DNA from: Paracoccus caeni
GTDB lineage: Bacteria; Pseudomonadota; Alphaproteobacteria; Rhodobacterales; Rhodobacteraceae
Assembly (NCBI RefSeq): GCF_016629665.1
Contig: NZ_JAEPRQ010000003.1
Coordinates: 248,001 to 312,000 of the forward strand
Length of the DNA stretch: 64,000 nucleotides
Reading direction: 5' to 3'
This document shows positions 46,514 through 55,893 of the stretch, in pieces. Position 1 is the first letter of the stretch. Every line of letters begins with the position of its first letter. A program made the translations under genes and the position numbers. A model generated the notes under the pieces. It ran no database searches and was not told the origin of the DNA. It was given only the letters and a program-made list of their open reading frames with translations.

Positions 46514-46816
46514 CTAGCGCTTGTTGCCGGCCGCCACGCGATCCTTCATCAGATGCGAGGGCCGGAAGGACAGCACGCGACGCGGCGTGATCGGCACCTC
46601 TTCCCCGGTCTTGGGGTTGCGGCCGATCCGCTCATTCTTGTCGCGGACACTGAACGTGCCGAAGGAAGAAATCTTAACCTGCTCACCGCGCACCAGAGCG
46701 TCGGAAATGTGGTCGAGCACACTTTCGACAAGCTGGGCTGATTCATGGCGAGACAATCCGACATCGCGAAATACGGCTTCCGCAAGGTCCATCCGGGTCA
46801 GCGTCTTGTCGCTCAT
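46514..46816 (-). CDS. ihfA: Integration host factor subunit alpha
   Basis: A 100-residue DNA-bending protein of the HU/IHF family: [20 protein letters not shown] at the start, [25 protein letters not shown] (split here as [14 protein letters not shown] and [10 protein letters not shown]) with the proline of the intercalating arm in [11 protein letters not shown]. The GRNPKTG and RRVLSFRPS motifs mark IHF alpha. It shares its promoter region (46817-47092) with the divergent zinc-finger gene. Confidence 0.95.
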   Translation of the reverse strand: MSDKTLTRMDLAEAVFRDVGLSRHESAQLVESVLDHISDALVRGEQVKISSFGTFSVRDKNERIGRNPKTGEEVPITPRRVLSFRPSHLMKDRVAAGNKR

Positions 46817-47092
46817 GATTTATCCTCTTTGATCCCCGCAGGATGGTTATGTTTGCTTTGCCTGTCAACGAGAACAGCGGGGTTTTCGTTCCCATTCCGT
46901 GGCTTAGGCACGCGAATGCGCGAATATGCGCGCAAGCCTGCCCGTGCCTCACCGTTTGCGACGAAATTGACACAAAGCATGGCGGGCTGGCTATCGCCTT
47001 GCGGGCGAACATGCGGGGATACACGACGATTTGAAAGCGTGGGCGAAAGTGCCCATGTTGTAGATTCGCGAATATTCGGACGGAGGTGTCGC

Positions 47093-47371
47093 ATGGCTGG
47101 CGGCTGGGCGCGGGACGACGCGGTGAACGAACAGATCGAGGTCAGCACCGCAGAGGCGGTGGCACGGGCGCGCGAACGCGCCGCCCGGCTTGCGGCGGCT
47201 GGCGAAAGCGCGGCGTTCTGCGCGGAGTGCGATGAGCCGATCCCCGAGGCGCGGCGAAAGGCGATTCCCGGTGTGAAGCTGTGCGTCGATTGTCAGGGCG
47301 GGCGCGATAAGGCGCATCGGCTGGTCGGTGGGATCAACCGGCGCGGGAGCAAGGATTCGCAATTGAAATAG
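47093..47371 (+). CDS. DksA/TraR-type C4 zinc-finger protein
   Basis: A 92-residue protein with CAECDEPIPEARRKAIPGVK and CVDC, forming the C-x2-C...C-x2-C zinc finger of the DksA/TraR family. It lacks the long coiled coil of DksA, so it is of the short TraR/YbiI type. CGGAGG precedes the ATG. The promoter region upstream includes the 10-bp palindrome CGAATATTCG (47069-47078). Its role on RNA polymerase is possible but unproven. Confidence 0.85.
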   Translation: MAGGWARDDAVNEQIEVSTAEAVARARERAARLAAAGESAAFCAECDEPIPEARRKAIPGVKLCVDCQGGRDKAHRLVGGINRRGSKDSQLK

Positions 47372-47410
47372 GGGATGTGGGCTGGAAACCCACCTTACGG
47401 GTCGTGGCTG

Positions 47411-48382
47411 TCACCAGCGCAGGACGACCGAACCCCAGCTCAGGCCGCCGCCAATAGCTTCAGTCACCACTACATCGCCCGGTTTGAAGCGACCTTCGGC
47501 ATCGGCCACGGCCAGCGCCAGCGGGATCGAAGCTGCCGAGGTATTGCCGTGATCGGCCACAGTCAGCACGACCTTTTCCATCGGCAGGTTCATCTTTTGC
47601 GCCGTCGCGCTGATGATGCGCAGGTTCGCCTGATGCGGAACCAGCCAGTCCACTTCGTCCGCCGTCAGCCCGGCCTTGTCCAGCGCGGTATGCGCGGTCT
47701 TGGCCAGCTTTTCGACAGCATGGCGGAAGACCAGATTGCCCTGCATCCGCAGATGCCCAGCGGTCCCGGTGGTCGAGACGCCGCCATCCACATATAGCAG
47801 ATCGCGATACTGCCCGTCACTGTTCAGATCGCTTGCCAGCAGGCCACGATCATTGCTGTCGCCGTTCCCTTCGACCGCTTCCAGAACCACCGCCCCGGCA
47901 CCATCGCCGAACAGGACGCAGGTGCCGCGATCTTCCCAGTCCATGATCCGCGAGAAGGTCTCGGCCCCGATGACCAGAACCCGGCTTGCCAGCCCGGCGC
48001 GGATCATCGCATCGGCATTGGCCAGCGCGAAGACGAACCCGGCGCAGACCGCCTGCACGTCATAGGCAAAGCCGGTTTTCATGCCCAGACCCGCCTGCAC
48101 CATCGTCGCCACAGCGGGGAAGGTGAAGTCGGGGGTCGAGGTCGCCAACACGATCCCGTCGATATCCGCAGCCACCATCCCGGCGCGGGTCAGCGCATCC
48201 TGGGCTGCGCGCAAGGCAAGGTCGCTGGTGGTCTGACCTTCGGCGGCGAAATGACGGCGCTCGATGCCGGTGCGAGAGCGGATCCACTCATCGGTGGTGT
48301 CCAGCTTGTCCTCGAACCAGCTATTTTCGACGATCTGATCGGGCAGGTAACATCCGGTAGCCCGGATCATCGAACGACGCAT
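47411..48382 (-). CDS. fabH: 3-oxoacyl-ACP synthase III
   Basis: A 323-residue condensing enzyme that starts fatty-acid synthesis from acetyl-CoA and malonyl-ACP. The catalytic triad is Cys in DVQAVCAGFVFAL, His in WLVPHQANLRII and Asn in DHGNTSAASIPLA. The GGGLSWGSVVLRW C-terminus is typical. Its ATG overlaps the plsX stop by one base (TAATG), so the two are coupled. Confidence 0.95.
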   Translation of the reverse strand: MRRSMIRATGCYLPDQIVENSWFEDKLDTTDEWIRSRTGIERRHFAAEGQTTSDLALRAAQDALTRAGMVAADIDGIVLATSTPDFTFPAVATMVQAGLGMKTGFAYDVQAVCAGFVFALANADAMIRAGLASRVLVIGAETFSRIMDWEDRGTCVLFGDGAGAVVLEAVEGNGDSNDRGLLASDLNSDGQYRDLLYVDGGVSTTGTAGHLRMQGNLVFRHAVEKLAKTAHTALDKAGLTADEVDWLVPHQANLRIISATAQKMNLPMEKVVLTVADHGNTSAASIPLALAVADAEGRFKPGDVVVTEAIGGGLSWGSVVLRW

Positions 48383-49500
48383 TACGATATTGCCCCCGAC
48401 TCTGTCGCGACATCCGTCCCGGCTGAAACCGCATTGCCTTGGGCAACACGGGCCGCCAGACGGTCCTGAAAACCTGACTTGGCCAATTGAAAGGCCAGCT
48501 TGATCGCGGCCGACACGCCGGTCGCATCAGCAGAACCATGAGATTTCACGACGGTTCCGTTCAGACCAAGGAAAATGCCGCCATTGACCCGGCGCGGATC
48601 GATGCGCTTCTGCAGACGTTTCAGCGAAGTCATCGCCAGAAGGGCCGCGAATTTGGACATGATCGAGTTGGCGAAGGCTTCCCGCATGAATTCTCCGACC
48701 AGCTTGGCCGTGCCTTCGCCCGTTTTCAAGGCAATGTTGCCGGTAAATCCATCAGTTACGATCACATCGACTTGCGAACCGGGCAGATCGCCGCCTTCGA
48801 CAAAGCCGACATACTGGAAATTGCCGGCCTCTGCCGCCGCCGCGATCAGGTCGTTGGCCAGCTTCATCTCGGCCCGGCCCTTATGCTCTTCGGTGCCGAC
48901 ATTCAGCAGGCCGACGCGGGGCAGTTCCAGATCCAGCCCGTTGCGGGCGTAAGAAGAGCCCATCAGTGCATATTGCAGCAGATCGGGCGCATCGGCGCGA
49001 ATATCGGCGCCGACATCCAGCATGATGTTGAAGCCCTGCGGATTGCGCGAGGGCCACAGGCAGGCAATGGCAGGACGGTTCACGCCCGGCAGCTTGCGCA
49101 GGCGCAGCATCGACAGCGCCATCAGCGCGCCGGTATTGCCGCAGGACACCGCGGCCCCGGCCTCTGCCGTGCGCACCGATTCGATCGCCGCCCACATCGA
49201 GGTATCCGCGCCTTTGCGCGCCACCTGACTGGGCTTGTCGGTCATGGCGACGACGCCCGGCGCATGACGGATATCGCAGCGACCGGCCAGCACCTTGCGG
49301 CGCTTGATCAGGCGATCAAGCTGCGCCTCGTCGCCATGGACGATGAAGCGGATCTCGGGGTTCTTGTCTGCGCTTTCGGCCATGCCCGCGACAACGGCGG
49401 TGGGACCACGATCCCCGCCCATCGCGTCAACCGAAATCACCACGCTGCCCCCATCTGCGGGGGCGCGCGGTGTCGAATTGCTCGCTGCGTCCGATGTCAT
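48382..49500 (-). CDS. plsX: Phosphate acyltransferase PlsX
   Basis: A 372-residue enzyme that makes acyl-phosphate from acyl-ACP for phospholipid synthesis. Family blocks are ISVDAMGGDRGPTAVVAGM, AAVSCGNTGALMALSMLRL and VDVIVTDGFTGNIALKTGEG. The first 20 residues form a variable extension. It sits in the conserved order yceD, rpmF, plsX, fabH, all on the minus strand. Confidence 0.95.
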   Translation of the reverse strand: MTSDAASNSTPRAPADGGSVVISVDAMGGDRGPTAVVAGMAESADKNPEIRFIVHGDEAQLDRLIKRRKVLAGRCDIRHAPGVVAMTDKPSQVARKGADTSMWAAIESVRTAEAGAAVSCGNTGALMALSMLRLRKLPGVNRPAIACLWPSRNPQGFNIMLDVGADIRADAPDLLQYALMGSSYARNGLDLELPRVGLLNVGTEEHKGRAEMKLANDLIAAAAEAGNFQYVGFVEGGDLPGSQVDVIVTDGFTGNIALKTGEGTAKLVGEFMREAFANSIMSKFAALLAMTSLKRLQKRIDPRRVNGGIFLGLNGTVVKSHGSADATGVSAAIKLAFQLAKSGFQDRLAARVAQGNAVSAGTDVATESGAIS

Positions 49501-49521
49501 CTGGCGGAAGCCGCGCCCTTA

Positions 49522-49728
49522 TCAGGCCGCGTCGTCGTCCAGGTCGATCTCGTTCGCCTGCGCGATGACTTCGCGATCAGCGTAGTGGCCGCAAGACGGG
49601 CAGACGTGGTGCGGGCGTTTCAGCTCGCCACAGTTCGGGCATTCGTTCGGGTTACCGGCGACCAGTGCGTCATGGGCGCGGCGCATGTTACGCTTCGAGC
49701 GCGTGACGCGATTCTGAGGGACAGCCAT
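49522..49728 (-). CDS. rpmF: 50S ribosomal protein L32
   Basis: A 68-residue protein: [20 protein letters not shown], then the zinc-binding pair [20 protein letters not shown], so this is the C+ form of bL32. GAGG lies upstream of the ATG. It precedes plsX by 21 bp. Confidence 0.96.
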   Translation of the reverse strand: MAVPQNRVTRSKRNMRRAHDALVAGNPNECPNCGELKRPHHVCPSCGHYADREVIAQANEIDLDDDAA

Positions 49729-49808
49729 GTCTCAACCTCGGTTTGTCGGGGGGTGGACGCGGGACGCGCGCCTGCCTCCACAGGATTTGAATTCGTAAAT
49801 GAACCGCG

Positions 49809-49837
49809 CAGATACGCCATGAGCGACGTGCCCGCAA
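49809..49837 (-). promoter_or_regulatory. Candidate promoter of rpmF-plsX-fabH
   Basis: On the minus strand TTGCGG (49832-49837) and TATCTG (49809-49814) are 17 bp apart, leaving a leader of about 75 bp before rpmF. The rest of the gap 49729-50010 holds no credible gene. The pairing is only moderately close to consensus. Confidence 0.35.
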
Positions 49838-50010
49838 GCCCTTTGGGCGCAGCTTTCCTTGTAATTGCATGGTTGAAAGGGCTTGGGAAAGCGGCGCTTG
49901 TGAGAGGACGGCGAAATCAGCGGGATTTCTGTGGCCCGATTGCAACTTTGAAGAGGGTCAGGGATTCGCCAGGCTATTCGTGAGGCGGGATATTTCACCG
50001 CCGAAGATGA

Positions 50011-50187
50011 AGTGCCCGCCCGGAATCAAGGCGCAGAATGCGCCGCCGGGCAGTGCCTGTCCGCCCCACCGGACGGGCACTTCGGTGATGTTGCACGCAA
50101 CAGCGATGTCCGACGGGATTGCACCATAAAGTGCTATGTAAGGCCGTTGCTGTGCCCATCCGGCGGACATGCCCTGCCCTCTGCTTT
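50011..50187 (+). repeat. Dispersed structured repeat, copy 2
   Basis: This copy is nearly identical to copy 1 over its first 45 bp. The second hairpin is AGTGCCTGTCCG/CGGACGGGCACT (12 bp with one T-G pair). The core TTGCACCATAAAGTGC is conserved and the 3' hairpin contains ATCCG/CGGAC. It lies between yceD (whose stop is 28 bp away) and the rpmF promoter region, antisense to both genes. Confidence 0.88.
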
Positions 50188-50215
50188 AACCGGCAACCCT
50201 ATCGGCGATTCGCCC

Positions 50216-50743
50216 TTATTCCGACGCGCCACCCTTCAACAGCTTGTCGAGACCCTCAAACGGACGCCGCGTATCCGCAGGCTCATCGTCCCCTTCCTCC
50301 GCCTCGAACTCGGCACCATCGGCGCGCGGATATTCAGGCAAGGCCAGTGCCAGCTCTTCGATCATCGCCGCCGACAGGTCGATGAACTGGCCCAGAGGCT
50401 CCAGCGTGTCATCGGGCATTTCGACCTCATCGCCCTCGGGCGCGGCCACATGCGGGGAATAATGACGCTCGACCGTCTCATTCAGCGCGGTCTTGACCGG
50501 CTTCAGCGTGACCACACAGGGTTGCACGACACGCGCGGTCAGCCGTCCGGTCAGCGCCCAGGCATCATTGCCCTCGGCCCGGATTTCCCCCTGAAAGGCC
50601 AGCTTCGGAAGGCCGCTGATGCCCAGCTCTGCGGCGATGGCCTCGCGCGTCTCGGCGTCGGGGGTCAGCGCGAAGGAGGTAGGGGCGCGGGGGTTAAGGT
50701 GGGCCACGCGCAGGCGGGTCTGCTGCGGGTTGGGGCTGGACAT
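50216..50743 (-). CDS. YceD/DUF177 family protein
   Basis: A 175-residue protein of the DUF177 family linked to 23S rRNA accumulation. Conserved features are LTGRLTARVVQPCVVTLKPV (the C-x-V-T core), a cluster of acidic residues, and ALALPEYPRADG. The tail PFEGLDKLLKGG is also typical. It normally precedes rpmF; here a repeat copy and about 300 bp of extra sequence separate them, suggesting an insertion into a formerly compact operon. Confidence 0.85.
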   Translation of the reverse strand: MSSPNPQQTRLRVAHLNPRAPTSFALTPDAETREAIAAELGISGLPKLAFQGEIRAEGNDAWALTGRLTARVVQPCVVTLKPVKTALNETVERHYSPHVAAPEGDEVEMPDDTLEPLGQFIDLSAAMIEELALALPEYPRADGAEFEAEEGDDEPADTRRPFEGLDKLLKGGASE

Positions 50744-50889
50744 GGGAAAGCCTCTGATCTGCTAAATAGGTCTTTTCAGGCGGAATCTCTCGCCCAGGGC
50801 GCTCGCGAAGATTGATATTCTTGAGCGTGCTGCCCGAGTTTGCTAAGCCGGGCGGGCCGCGTCAACTCGTCCCAGCAAAGGAACCCTAC

Positions 50890-51339
50890 ATGGCAGCCTT
50901 CAGGAACCTTCTGATCCTGGCATTCGTGGCCGTGATGGGGCTATCGGCCTGCGCCGCGGTCTATCGCAATCATGGCTATGTCCCGCCCGAGACCGATCTG
51001 ACCCAGATTGTCGTCGGGCAGACCACCATGGATGAACTGCAGGGCCTGATCGGGCGTCCTTCGGCCCAAGGCCTGCTGACCGGGTCGGGCTGGTATTATG
51101 TCGGCTCTCGCTGGCGGCACTATGGCGCGATGGAGCCGCGCGAGATCGAGCGGCAGGTGGTCGCGATCTCGTTCACGCAGAACGGCATCGTGTCGAATGT
51201 CGAACGGTTCGGGCTGGAGCGTGGTCAGGTCGTGGTGCTGTCGCGTCGTGTGACCGAAGGCAGCGTCACCGAAATCTCGCTGATTGGCCAACTGCTTGGC
51301 AACCTGGGCAACTTCCAGGCTGGCGATTTCATCGACTGA
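50890..51339 (+). CDS. bamE: Outer membrane protein assembly factor BamE (SmpA/OmlA)
   Basis: A 149-residue lipoprotein. The signal peptide ends in the lipobox LSAC (C21). The mature part has the BamE fold: DLTQIVVGQTTMDELQGLIG, then a GSGWYYVGSRWRH strand pair. BamE stabilises the BAM complex that inserts beta-barrel proteins. It is divergent from yceD and is followed by a hairpin terminator. Confidence 0.87.
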   Translation: MAAFRNLLILAFVAVMGLSACAAVYRNHGYVPPETDLTQIVVGQTTMDELQGLIGRPSAQGLLTGSGWYYVGSRWRHYGAMEPREIERQVVAISFTQNGIVSNVERFGLERGQVVVLSRRVTEGSVTEISLIGQLLGNLGNFQAGDFID

Positions 51340-51360
51340 TGACGCGGTGATGATGCGACA

Positions 51361-51378
51361 AGGGCGCTTCGGCGCCCT
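51361..51378. terminator. Hairpin between convergent bamE and serine hydrolase genes
   Basis: AGGGCGC and GCGCCCT (51361-51367 and 51372-51378) with a stable TTCG tetraloop, 21 bp after the bamE stop and 9 bp from the stop of the opposing gene. Confidence 0.7.
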
Positions 51379-51387
51379 GTTCGCGCT

Positions 51388-52410
51388 TCACAAGGTTTCG
51401 ACAATCTCCTGCGCCAGCCGGTGCAGATCATTGCGATAGCCGGTCCGCGCCGAGGGCTGATCGGGGTCCGAGGTCATGGCAATGGCGGCAGCCGCTTTGC
51501 CGCGCGCCGCCGGGAAGACATAGATCATCTGCCCGCCATAGCCCCAGCCATAGCGCACCTCGCGCCCACCGATTCGGTCCAGAAACCAGCCATAGCCGTA
51601 ACCCTGTCCGGTAAAGATCGACGCCGTCCGATATTCCCAGCTTTCGGCGATCCAGCGCTCGGATACGATCTGCTGCCCGCCCGCCTTGCCGCCGCGCGCG
51701 TAAAGCGCACCGAAGGCCAGAAGCGAACGGGTGCTCATCGCCATCTGATTGCCGCCCAGATAAATTCCCTGCGGATCGCGGTCCCAGCCGGAAATGGCGA
51801 AACCCTCGACCCCGGCCAGCCATGACCGCGCCAATTCCATCGTCGATTGACCGGAAACTCGGGTGAGAATCGCCGAGACCAGATGGGTCGAAGCGGTCGA
51901 ATACTGCATCTGCGTGCCGGGATCTTGGGTGAACGGCGCGGCCAAAGCCGCCCGGACCCAGTTGCGACTGCTGACCCAACGGCCGTAATTCGGCCCCGAT
52001 TGCCGCTCTAGCCCGGCCTGCATCGACAACAGGTTGCCCAGCGTGATCCGCGCCAGACGCGGATCGGGATCGGTGGGCAGATCGTCGCGCAGGATCGGTG
52101 CGATCGGCTGATCCGCGCCCTGCAACAAGCCGCGATCAATGGCGATTCCGGCAAGCGCCGAGACGATGGATTTCGAGGCCGACTTGATATTCGTCGGGCG
52201 ATCCGGGGTGAAGCCGTGATAGCCTCTGGCCTCAATCTCCTCTCCCGCAGCGTCGCCATCGCGCCAGATGGCAACCGCGCGCAGCGGGCCAAGCGTGTCG
52301 GCGCCGGACAGGATCGTGGGCAGGCTGGCCCGCGCCAGCCGAGGTGCGGCCAGAAGCGGGGCCAGAATCGGGGTCAGAGCGGCAGTCAGAAGCAGCGATC
52401 GTCTTTGCAT
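51388..52410 (-). CDS. Exported serine hydrolase (class C beta-lactamase-like)
   Basis: A 340-residue protein of the beta-lactamase/transpeptidase-like family. The N-terminus MQRRSLLLTAALTP looks like a twin-arginine signal followed by a hydrophobic stretch. The nucleophile motif is SASK (SxxK). A YST motif in MQYSTASTHLVSAIL could supply the Tyr, and YGWGYGGQMIYVFP replaces the usual KTG box. Substrates are unknown; it could be a peptidase or esterase acting outside the membrane. Confidence 0.82.
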   Translation of the reverse strand: MQRRSLLLTAALTPILAPLLAAPRLARASLPTILSGADTLGPLRAVAIWRDGDAAGEEIEARGYHGFTPDRPTNIKSASKSIVSALAGIAIDRGLLQGADQPIAPILRDDLPTDPDPRLARITLGNLLSMQAGLERQSGPNYGRWVSSRNWVRAALAAPFTQDPGTQMQYSTASTHLVSAILTRVSGQSTMELARSWLAGVEGFAISGWDRDPQGIYLGGNQMAMSTRSLLAFGALYARGGKAGGQQIVSERWIAESWEYRTASIFTGQGYGYGWFLDRIGGREVRYGWGYGGQMIYVFPAARGKAAAAIAMTSDPDQPSARTGYRNDLHRLAQEIVETL

Positions 52411-52486
52411 CTGTGGAATATGCGGCCTGATCGCGCCGCGCGGGAATCACGCTTGCGTCATGGCGCTGCGTGAAAGGCGGGCGAGC

Positions 52487-53665
52487 CTAGACCCGCCACC
52501 CCTGAAGCGCCTCGACGAAGGCCGTCAGCCATGCATTCGTCTGATGCCCGTCCAGCGCGCGGTGATCGATGGTCAGCGAGACATAGGCCATCGGCCTGAT
52601 CTGGATGCTGTCCACCCCGTCCACTTCGCGCACCACCACCCGCTTTTCCAGCTTGCCGACGCCAAGGATCGCCGATTGCGGCTGATTGATGATGATCGGC
52701 GCGGCCAGAAGCGACCCCGAGACCCCGTGATTCGAGATGGTGAAGGTGCCCCCCGCCATATCGGCCGAGGTCAGCGTGCCTTTGCGCGCCCGCTCGGTCT
52801 GGTCCTGAAGTGCGGCGGCGATGCCTTTCAGCGACAGGTTCTGTGCCTGCCGGATCACCGGCACCACCAGCCCCTTGTCGCCAAGCGCGGTGCCGATGCC
52901 GATATTCATGTCGCGGAAGATCTCCAGCCCGTCGTCATGCCAGCGGCTGTTGATCTGCGGCACCGCGCGCATGGCGGCGACGCAGGCCATCACGATATAG
53001 GCGGTATAGCTGAGGTTCACGCCATCACGGGCGAAATCGGCCTTGTGGTGATTGCGATGGGCGATGAGCGGGCCGAAATCCGCCTCGAACACCGCCGTCA
53101 CTTGCGGCGCCTGCGTGACCGAGGCCAGCATGTTCCGCGCAATCGCCAGCCGCATCCGGTCATGGGGCACGAAGTCCGACCCCTCGGCGCGCGGGGCGGG
53201 ATTGGCGGCGGGTGTCGGGGCGGGCGTTTCCACTTTCTTCGCCGCGCAAAGCACATCGTCGCGGGTCAGCCTGCCGTCGCGGCCCGTGCCTTCGATTGTC
53301 GCGGGATCAAGGCCGGTCTCGGCCAGCGCTTTGCGCACCGCCGGAGAATGTCGCTCGGCGGGCGGGTCAGTGCGATCCTCTGTGACCGGGGCAGGTGTCG
53401 CGGGCATCGGCGTGGCGTCGTCGGTGCCGCCCGCGGCCGTGTCGATCCGCGCCAGAACCGCGCCGGGCAGGGCATCCGCGCCCTTTGGAATGATGATCTC
53501 GGTCAAGACGCCGGCGACCGGGGATGGAACCTCAAGCGTGACCTTGTCGGTCTCGATCTCGACCAGCGGATCGTTTTCGGCGACGCGCTTGCCGATCTGG
53601 ACCAGCCAATCCAGAACCTTCGCGGTTGTGCCTTCCTGCTCCAGCGGAACGATGACATCATACAT
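52487..53665 (-). CDS. 2-oxo acid dehydrogenase E2 (dihydrolipoamide acyltransferase)
   Basis: A 392-residue E2 subunit. The N-terminal lipoyl domain has VEIETDKVTLEVPSPVAG with the lipoylated Lys. A peripheral subunit-binding domain follows (HSPAVRKALAETGLDPATI), and the catalytic domain ends with LTIDHRALDGHQTNAWL (His/Asp active site). It follows the fused E1 gene by 3 bp. No E3 is present in the window, so a shared Lpd is probably used. Branched-chain or aryl 2-oxo acids are likely substrates. Confidence 0.9.
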   Translation of the reverse strand: MYDVIVPLEQEGTTAKVLDWLVQIGKRVAENDPLVEIETDKVTLEVPSPVAGVLTEIIIPKGADALPGAVLARIDTAAGGTDDATPMPATPAPVTEDRTDPPAERHSPAVRKALAETGLDPATIEGTGRDGRLTRDDVLCAAKKVETPAPTPAANPAPRAEGSDFVPHDRMRLAIARNMLASVTQAPQVTAVFEADFGPLIAHRNHHKADFARDGVNLSYTAYIVMACVAAMRAVPQINSRWHDDGLEIFRDMNIGIGTALGDKGLVVPVIRQAQNLSLKGIAAALQDQTERARKGTLTSADMAGGTFTISNHGVSGSLLAAPIIINQPQSAILGVGKLEKRVVVREVDGVDSIQIRPMAYVSLTIDHRALDGHQTNAWLTAFVEALQGWRV

Positions 53666-53668
53666 GGC

Positions 53669-55744
53669 CTAGAACCCCACCAGATCGTCGATCTTCGCCG
53701 CGATCCGCGCGACCGAGGGCACCGCATGTTCCAGCAGCACCGGGTTATGCGGCGAAGGGATGTCGGGCATGGTCAGCCGCGACACCGGCGCGTCCAGATC
53801 CATGAAGGCGGCATCGGCGATGCGGGCGGCGATTTCCGCACCGAAACCGGCGGTCTGCAAATCCTCGTGGACGATCAGGCACCGCCCGGTGCGTCGGACC
53901 GACGCCAGCACGGTTTCCTCATCCCAGGGCATCAACGTGCGCAGATCGATCACCTCGGCATCGCGGCCGTCGGCGGCCTCCTCGCAGCGATGGACCATCG
54001 CGCCCCATGTCACCACCGTCGCGCGGTTGCCCGGACGGGTGATCTTCGCCTTACCAAAGGGCAGCGCGAAGGCATCGCCCGGCCATTGCCGCCGCGCCGA
54101 AGGATGGTCCAGCATGGCGCGATGTTCGAAGAACACCACCGGATCATTGCCGCGCAGGGCGGTGCGCAACAGTCCCACCGCATCCTCGGCATTCGAGGGG
54201 ACGGCGACCTTCCAGCCGGGATTATGGATGAAGGCGACCTCGTTGGTTTGGCTGTGCCATGGATCGCCGCATTTGAAGAACCCGCCTGGCATCCGCAGCA
54301 CCATCGGCGCGGCAAAGCCATTGGCGGTGCGCCAGCGCATCGTGCCGCAGTCGTTGATCTGTTCGGTCGCGGGCTCGGCATATTTGCGGAACTGGATCTC
54401 CGGCACCGGCATCAGCCCGGCCAGCGCCATGCCGACCGCGCGCCCGACGATGCCTTCTTCGGACAGGCTGGTGTCGAAGACGCGGGCGGTTCCGTATTTC
54501 TCTTGCAGGCCCAGCGTGACCGCATGGACGCCGCCCTTGGGGCCGATATCCTCGCCAAAGAGCAGCACTTTCGGGTTGATCGACATCTCTTGATCCAGCA
54601 CGCGGCGGATCGCGGTGACCATATTGATGCGCTGGCCTTCGGGCTGCGGAATGTCGGTCGCGGCGGGGGCCTCATATCCCTGCGGGTGAAGCCCGCCCAT
54701 CTTCTGCATCTCGCCCTCGAAGAAAACGTTCCGGGTGACCAGTTCGGGGTCGGAAACGGGCCGCGCCTCGGCGGTCTCTCGCGCCGCTTCGGCCGACGCC
54801 TTGGCCTCATCGGTCAGGCGACCCCATTCGGCCTCTTCCATGATGGCGGGGACCAGATAATCCTTCAGACGGGGCAGGGGATCGCGCGCCCATTCCTCGG
54901 CCACGAAATCTTTGGTCTTGTAGGTCTGGGTGTCCTGAAAGCTGTGGCCTTGCAGGCGCGGCACGGTCAGGCGCAGCAAAGCAGGGGTCCGGCTTTTGCG
55001 CACATGATCGACTGCGGCGCGGGTCAGTGCGGCGGCCTGTGCCGGTTCCGCGCCATCGCCCGAGATGATCTTCAGCCCCTGCCATGCGGCCAGATTGGCG
55101 GCAATATCCCCGCCCGGCGTGTTGAACACCGACGGGACCGAGATGCCGTAGCCATTATCCTCGACATAGAACAGCATCGGCAATTGCTGGGTCGTGGCCA
55201 TCATCAGCGCGGCCCAGAACCCGTTGGTCGCGACCGAGCCATCGCCGCCCAGCACCACCCCGATCGAGCCTGCATGATCCTTCGATCCCAGTTCCTCGGC
55301 ATGATAGCGCAACGCCTGCGCCCAGCCCGCCGTGGGCGTATATTGTGCGCCAACGCCGCCGCACATCGGCAATGCCGTGGTGCCGTTCGGGTTCGGATAG
55401 TTGAAGACCACGCCGATGTCGCGCCCATCGGAATAGCCGCCCGCGCGCCCCATCGAGGACGACAGCGCCTCAACCGGATCGACGCCAAGCGCCAGCAGCA
55501 GCGGTCGTGAACGGTAATAGCCGCAAACCGCGTCATGCCGCCCGGTCAGGTTCTGCGCCAGCAGGATCTGCGCCATGTCGTGACCACGGGCCGAAAACTG
55601 ATACAGCACCTTTTTCTCCGGGACGAGGCGGGTTTCCTCCATCTCGTCCAGCGCACGGGACAGGGCCAGGGTGCGCACGGTCGCGGCCCAGTCGATACTG
55701 GGGTCCGGCGTGTTGAGAAGCTTGTTTCTGACGGTGATCGACAT
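53669..55744 (-). CDS. 2-oxo acid dehydrogenase E1, alpha and beta fused
   Basis: A 691-residue thiamine-diphosphate enzyme in one chain. The alpha part (about 1-340) contains SMGRAGGYSDGRD and the TPP motif GDGSVATNGFWAALMM...EDNGYGIS. The beta part (about 365-691) begins INMVTAIRRVLDQEMSINPK and ends with the C-terminal transketolase domain. Branched-chain dehydrogenases usually have separate E1 alpha and beta. The fused form occurs in several bacterial groups. It is divergent from an Lrp/AsnC regulator and next to phenylacetate genes. Confidence 0.88.
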   Translation of the reverse strand: MSITVRNKLLNTPDPSIDWAATVRTLALSRALDEMEETRLVPEKKVLYQFSARGHDMAQILLAQNLTGRHDAVCGYYRSRPLLLALGVDPVEALSSSMGRAGGYSDGRDIGVVFNYPNPNGTTALPMCGGVGAQYTPTAGWAQALRYHAEELGSKDHAGSIGVVLGGDGSVATNGFWAALMMATTQQLPMLFYVEDNGYGISVPSVFNTPGGDIAANLAAWQGLKIISGDGAEPAQAAALTRAAVDHVRKSRTPALLRLTVPRLQGHSFQDTQTYKTKDFVAEEWARDPLPRLKDYLVPAIMEEAEWGRLTDEAKASAEAARETAEARPVSDPELVTRNVFFEGEMQKMGGLHPQGYEAPAATDIPQPEGQRINMVTAIRRVLDQEMSINPKVLLFGEDIGPKGGVHAVTLGLQEKYGTARVFDTSLSEEGIVGRAVGMALAGLMPVPEIQFRKYAEPATEQINDCGTMRWRTANGFAAPMVLRMPGGFFKCGDPWHSQTNEVAFIHNPGWKVAVPSNAEDAVGLLRTALRGNDPVVFFEHRAMLDHPSARRQWPGDAFALPFGKAKITRPGNRATVVTWGAMVHRCEEAADGRDAEVIDLRTLMPWDEETVLASVRRTGRCLIVHEDLQTAGFGAEIAARIADAAFMDLDAPVSRLTMPDIPSPHNPVLLEHAVPSVARIAAKIDDLVGF

Positions 55745-55893
55745 GACGGCTGGCCCTTATCTTGCGCGCGTGTGGGGACGGATCGGCATGTCTTTGAGTC
55801 TGCCTGAAAAGGGTGATACGTGCTTATCTGAGTTCTTCGCGGAACGTTAATTTGTGATTTGTTCCATTCGGTATTTTGCAGAAGGTGAAATGA

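Noticed and set aside
49958..50170. Minus-strand frames across repeat copies that share the peptide ALPGGAFCALIPGGH
   Set aside because: The similarity follows from the DNA repeat itself. Copies differ by paired changes preserving hairpins, copy 3 does not keep the same peptide, and no ribosome site is present, so a structured non-coding element explains the data better.
52268..55510. A 1080-codon open frame on the plus strand, the longest in the window
   Set aside because: It is antisense to the E1/E2 dehydrogenase genes, which have clear TPP, lipoyl and acyltransferase motifs. The plus-strand protein is rich in Arg, His, Gln and Asp, typical of a shadow frame.
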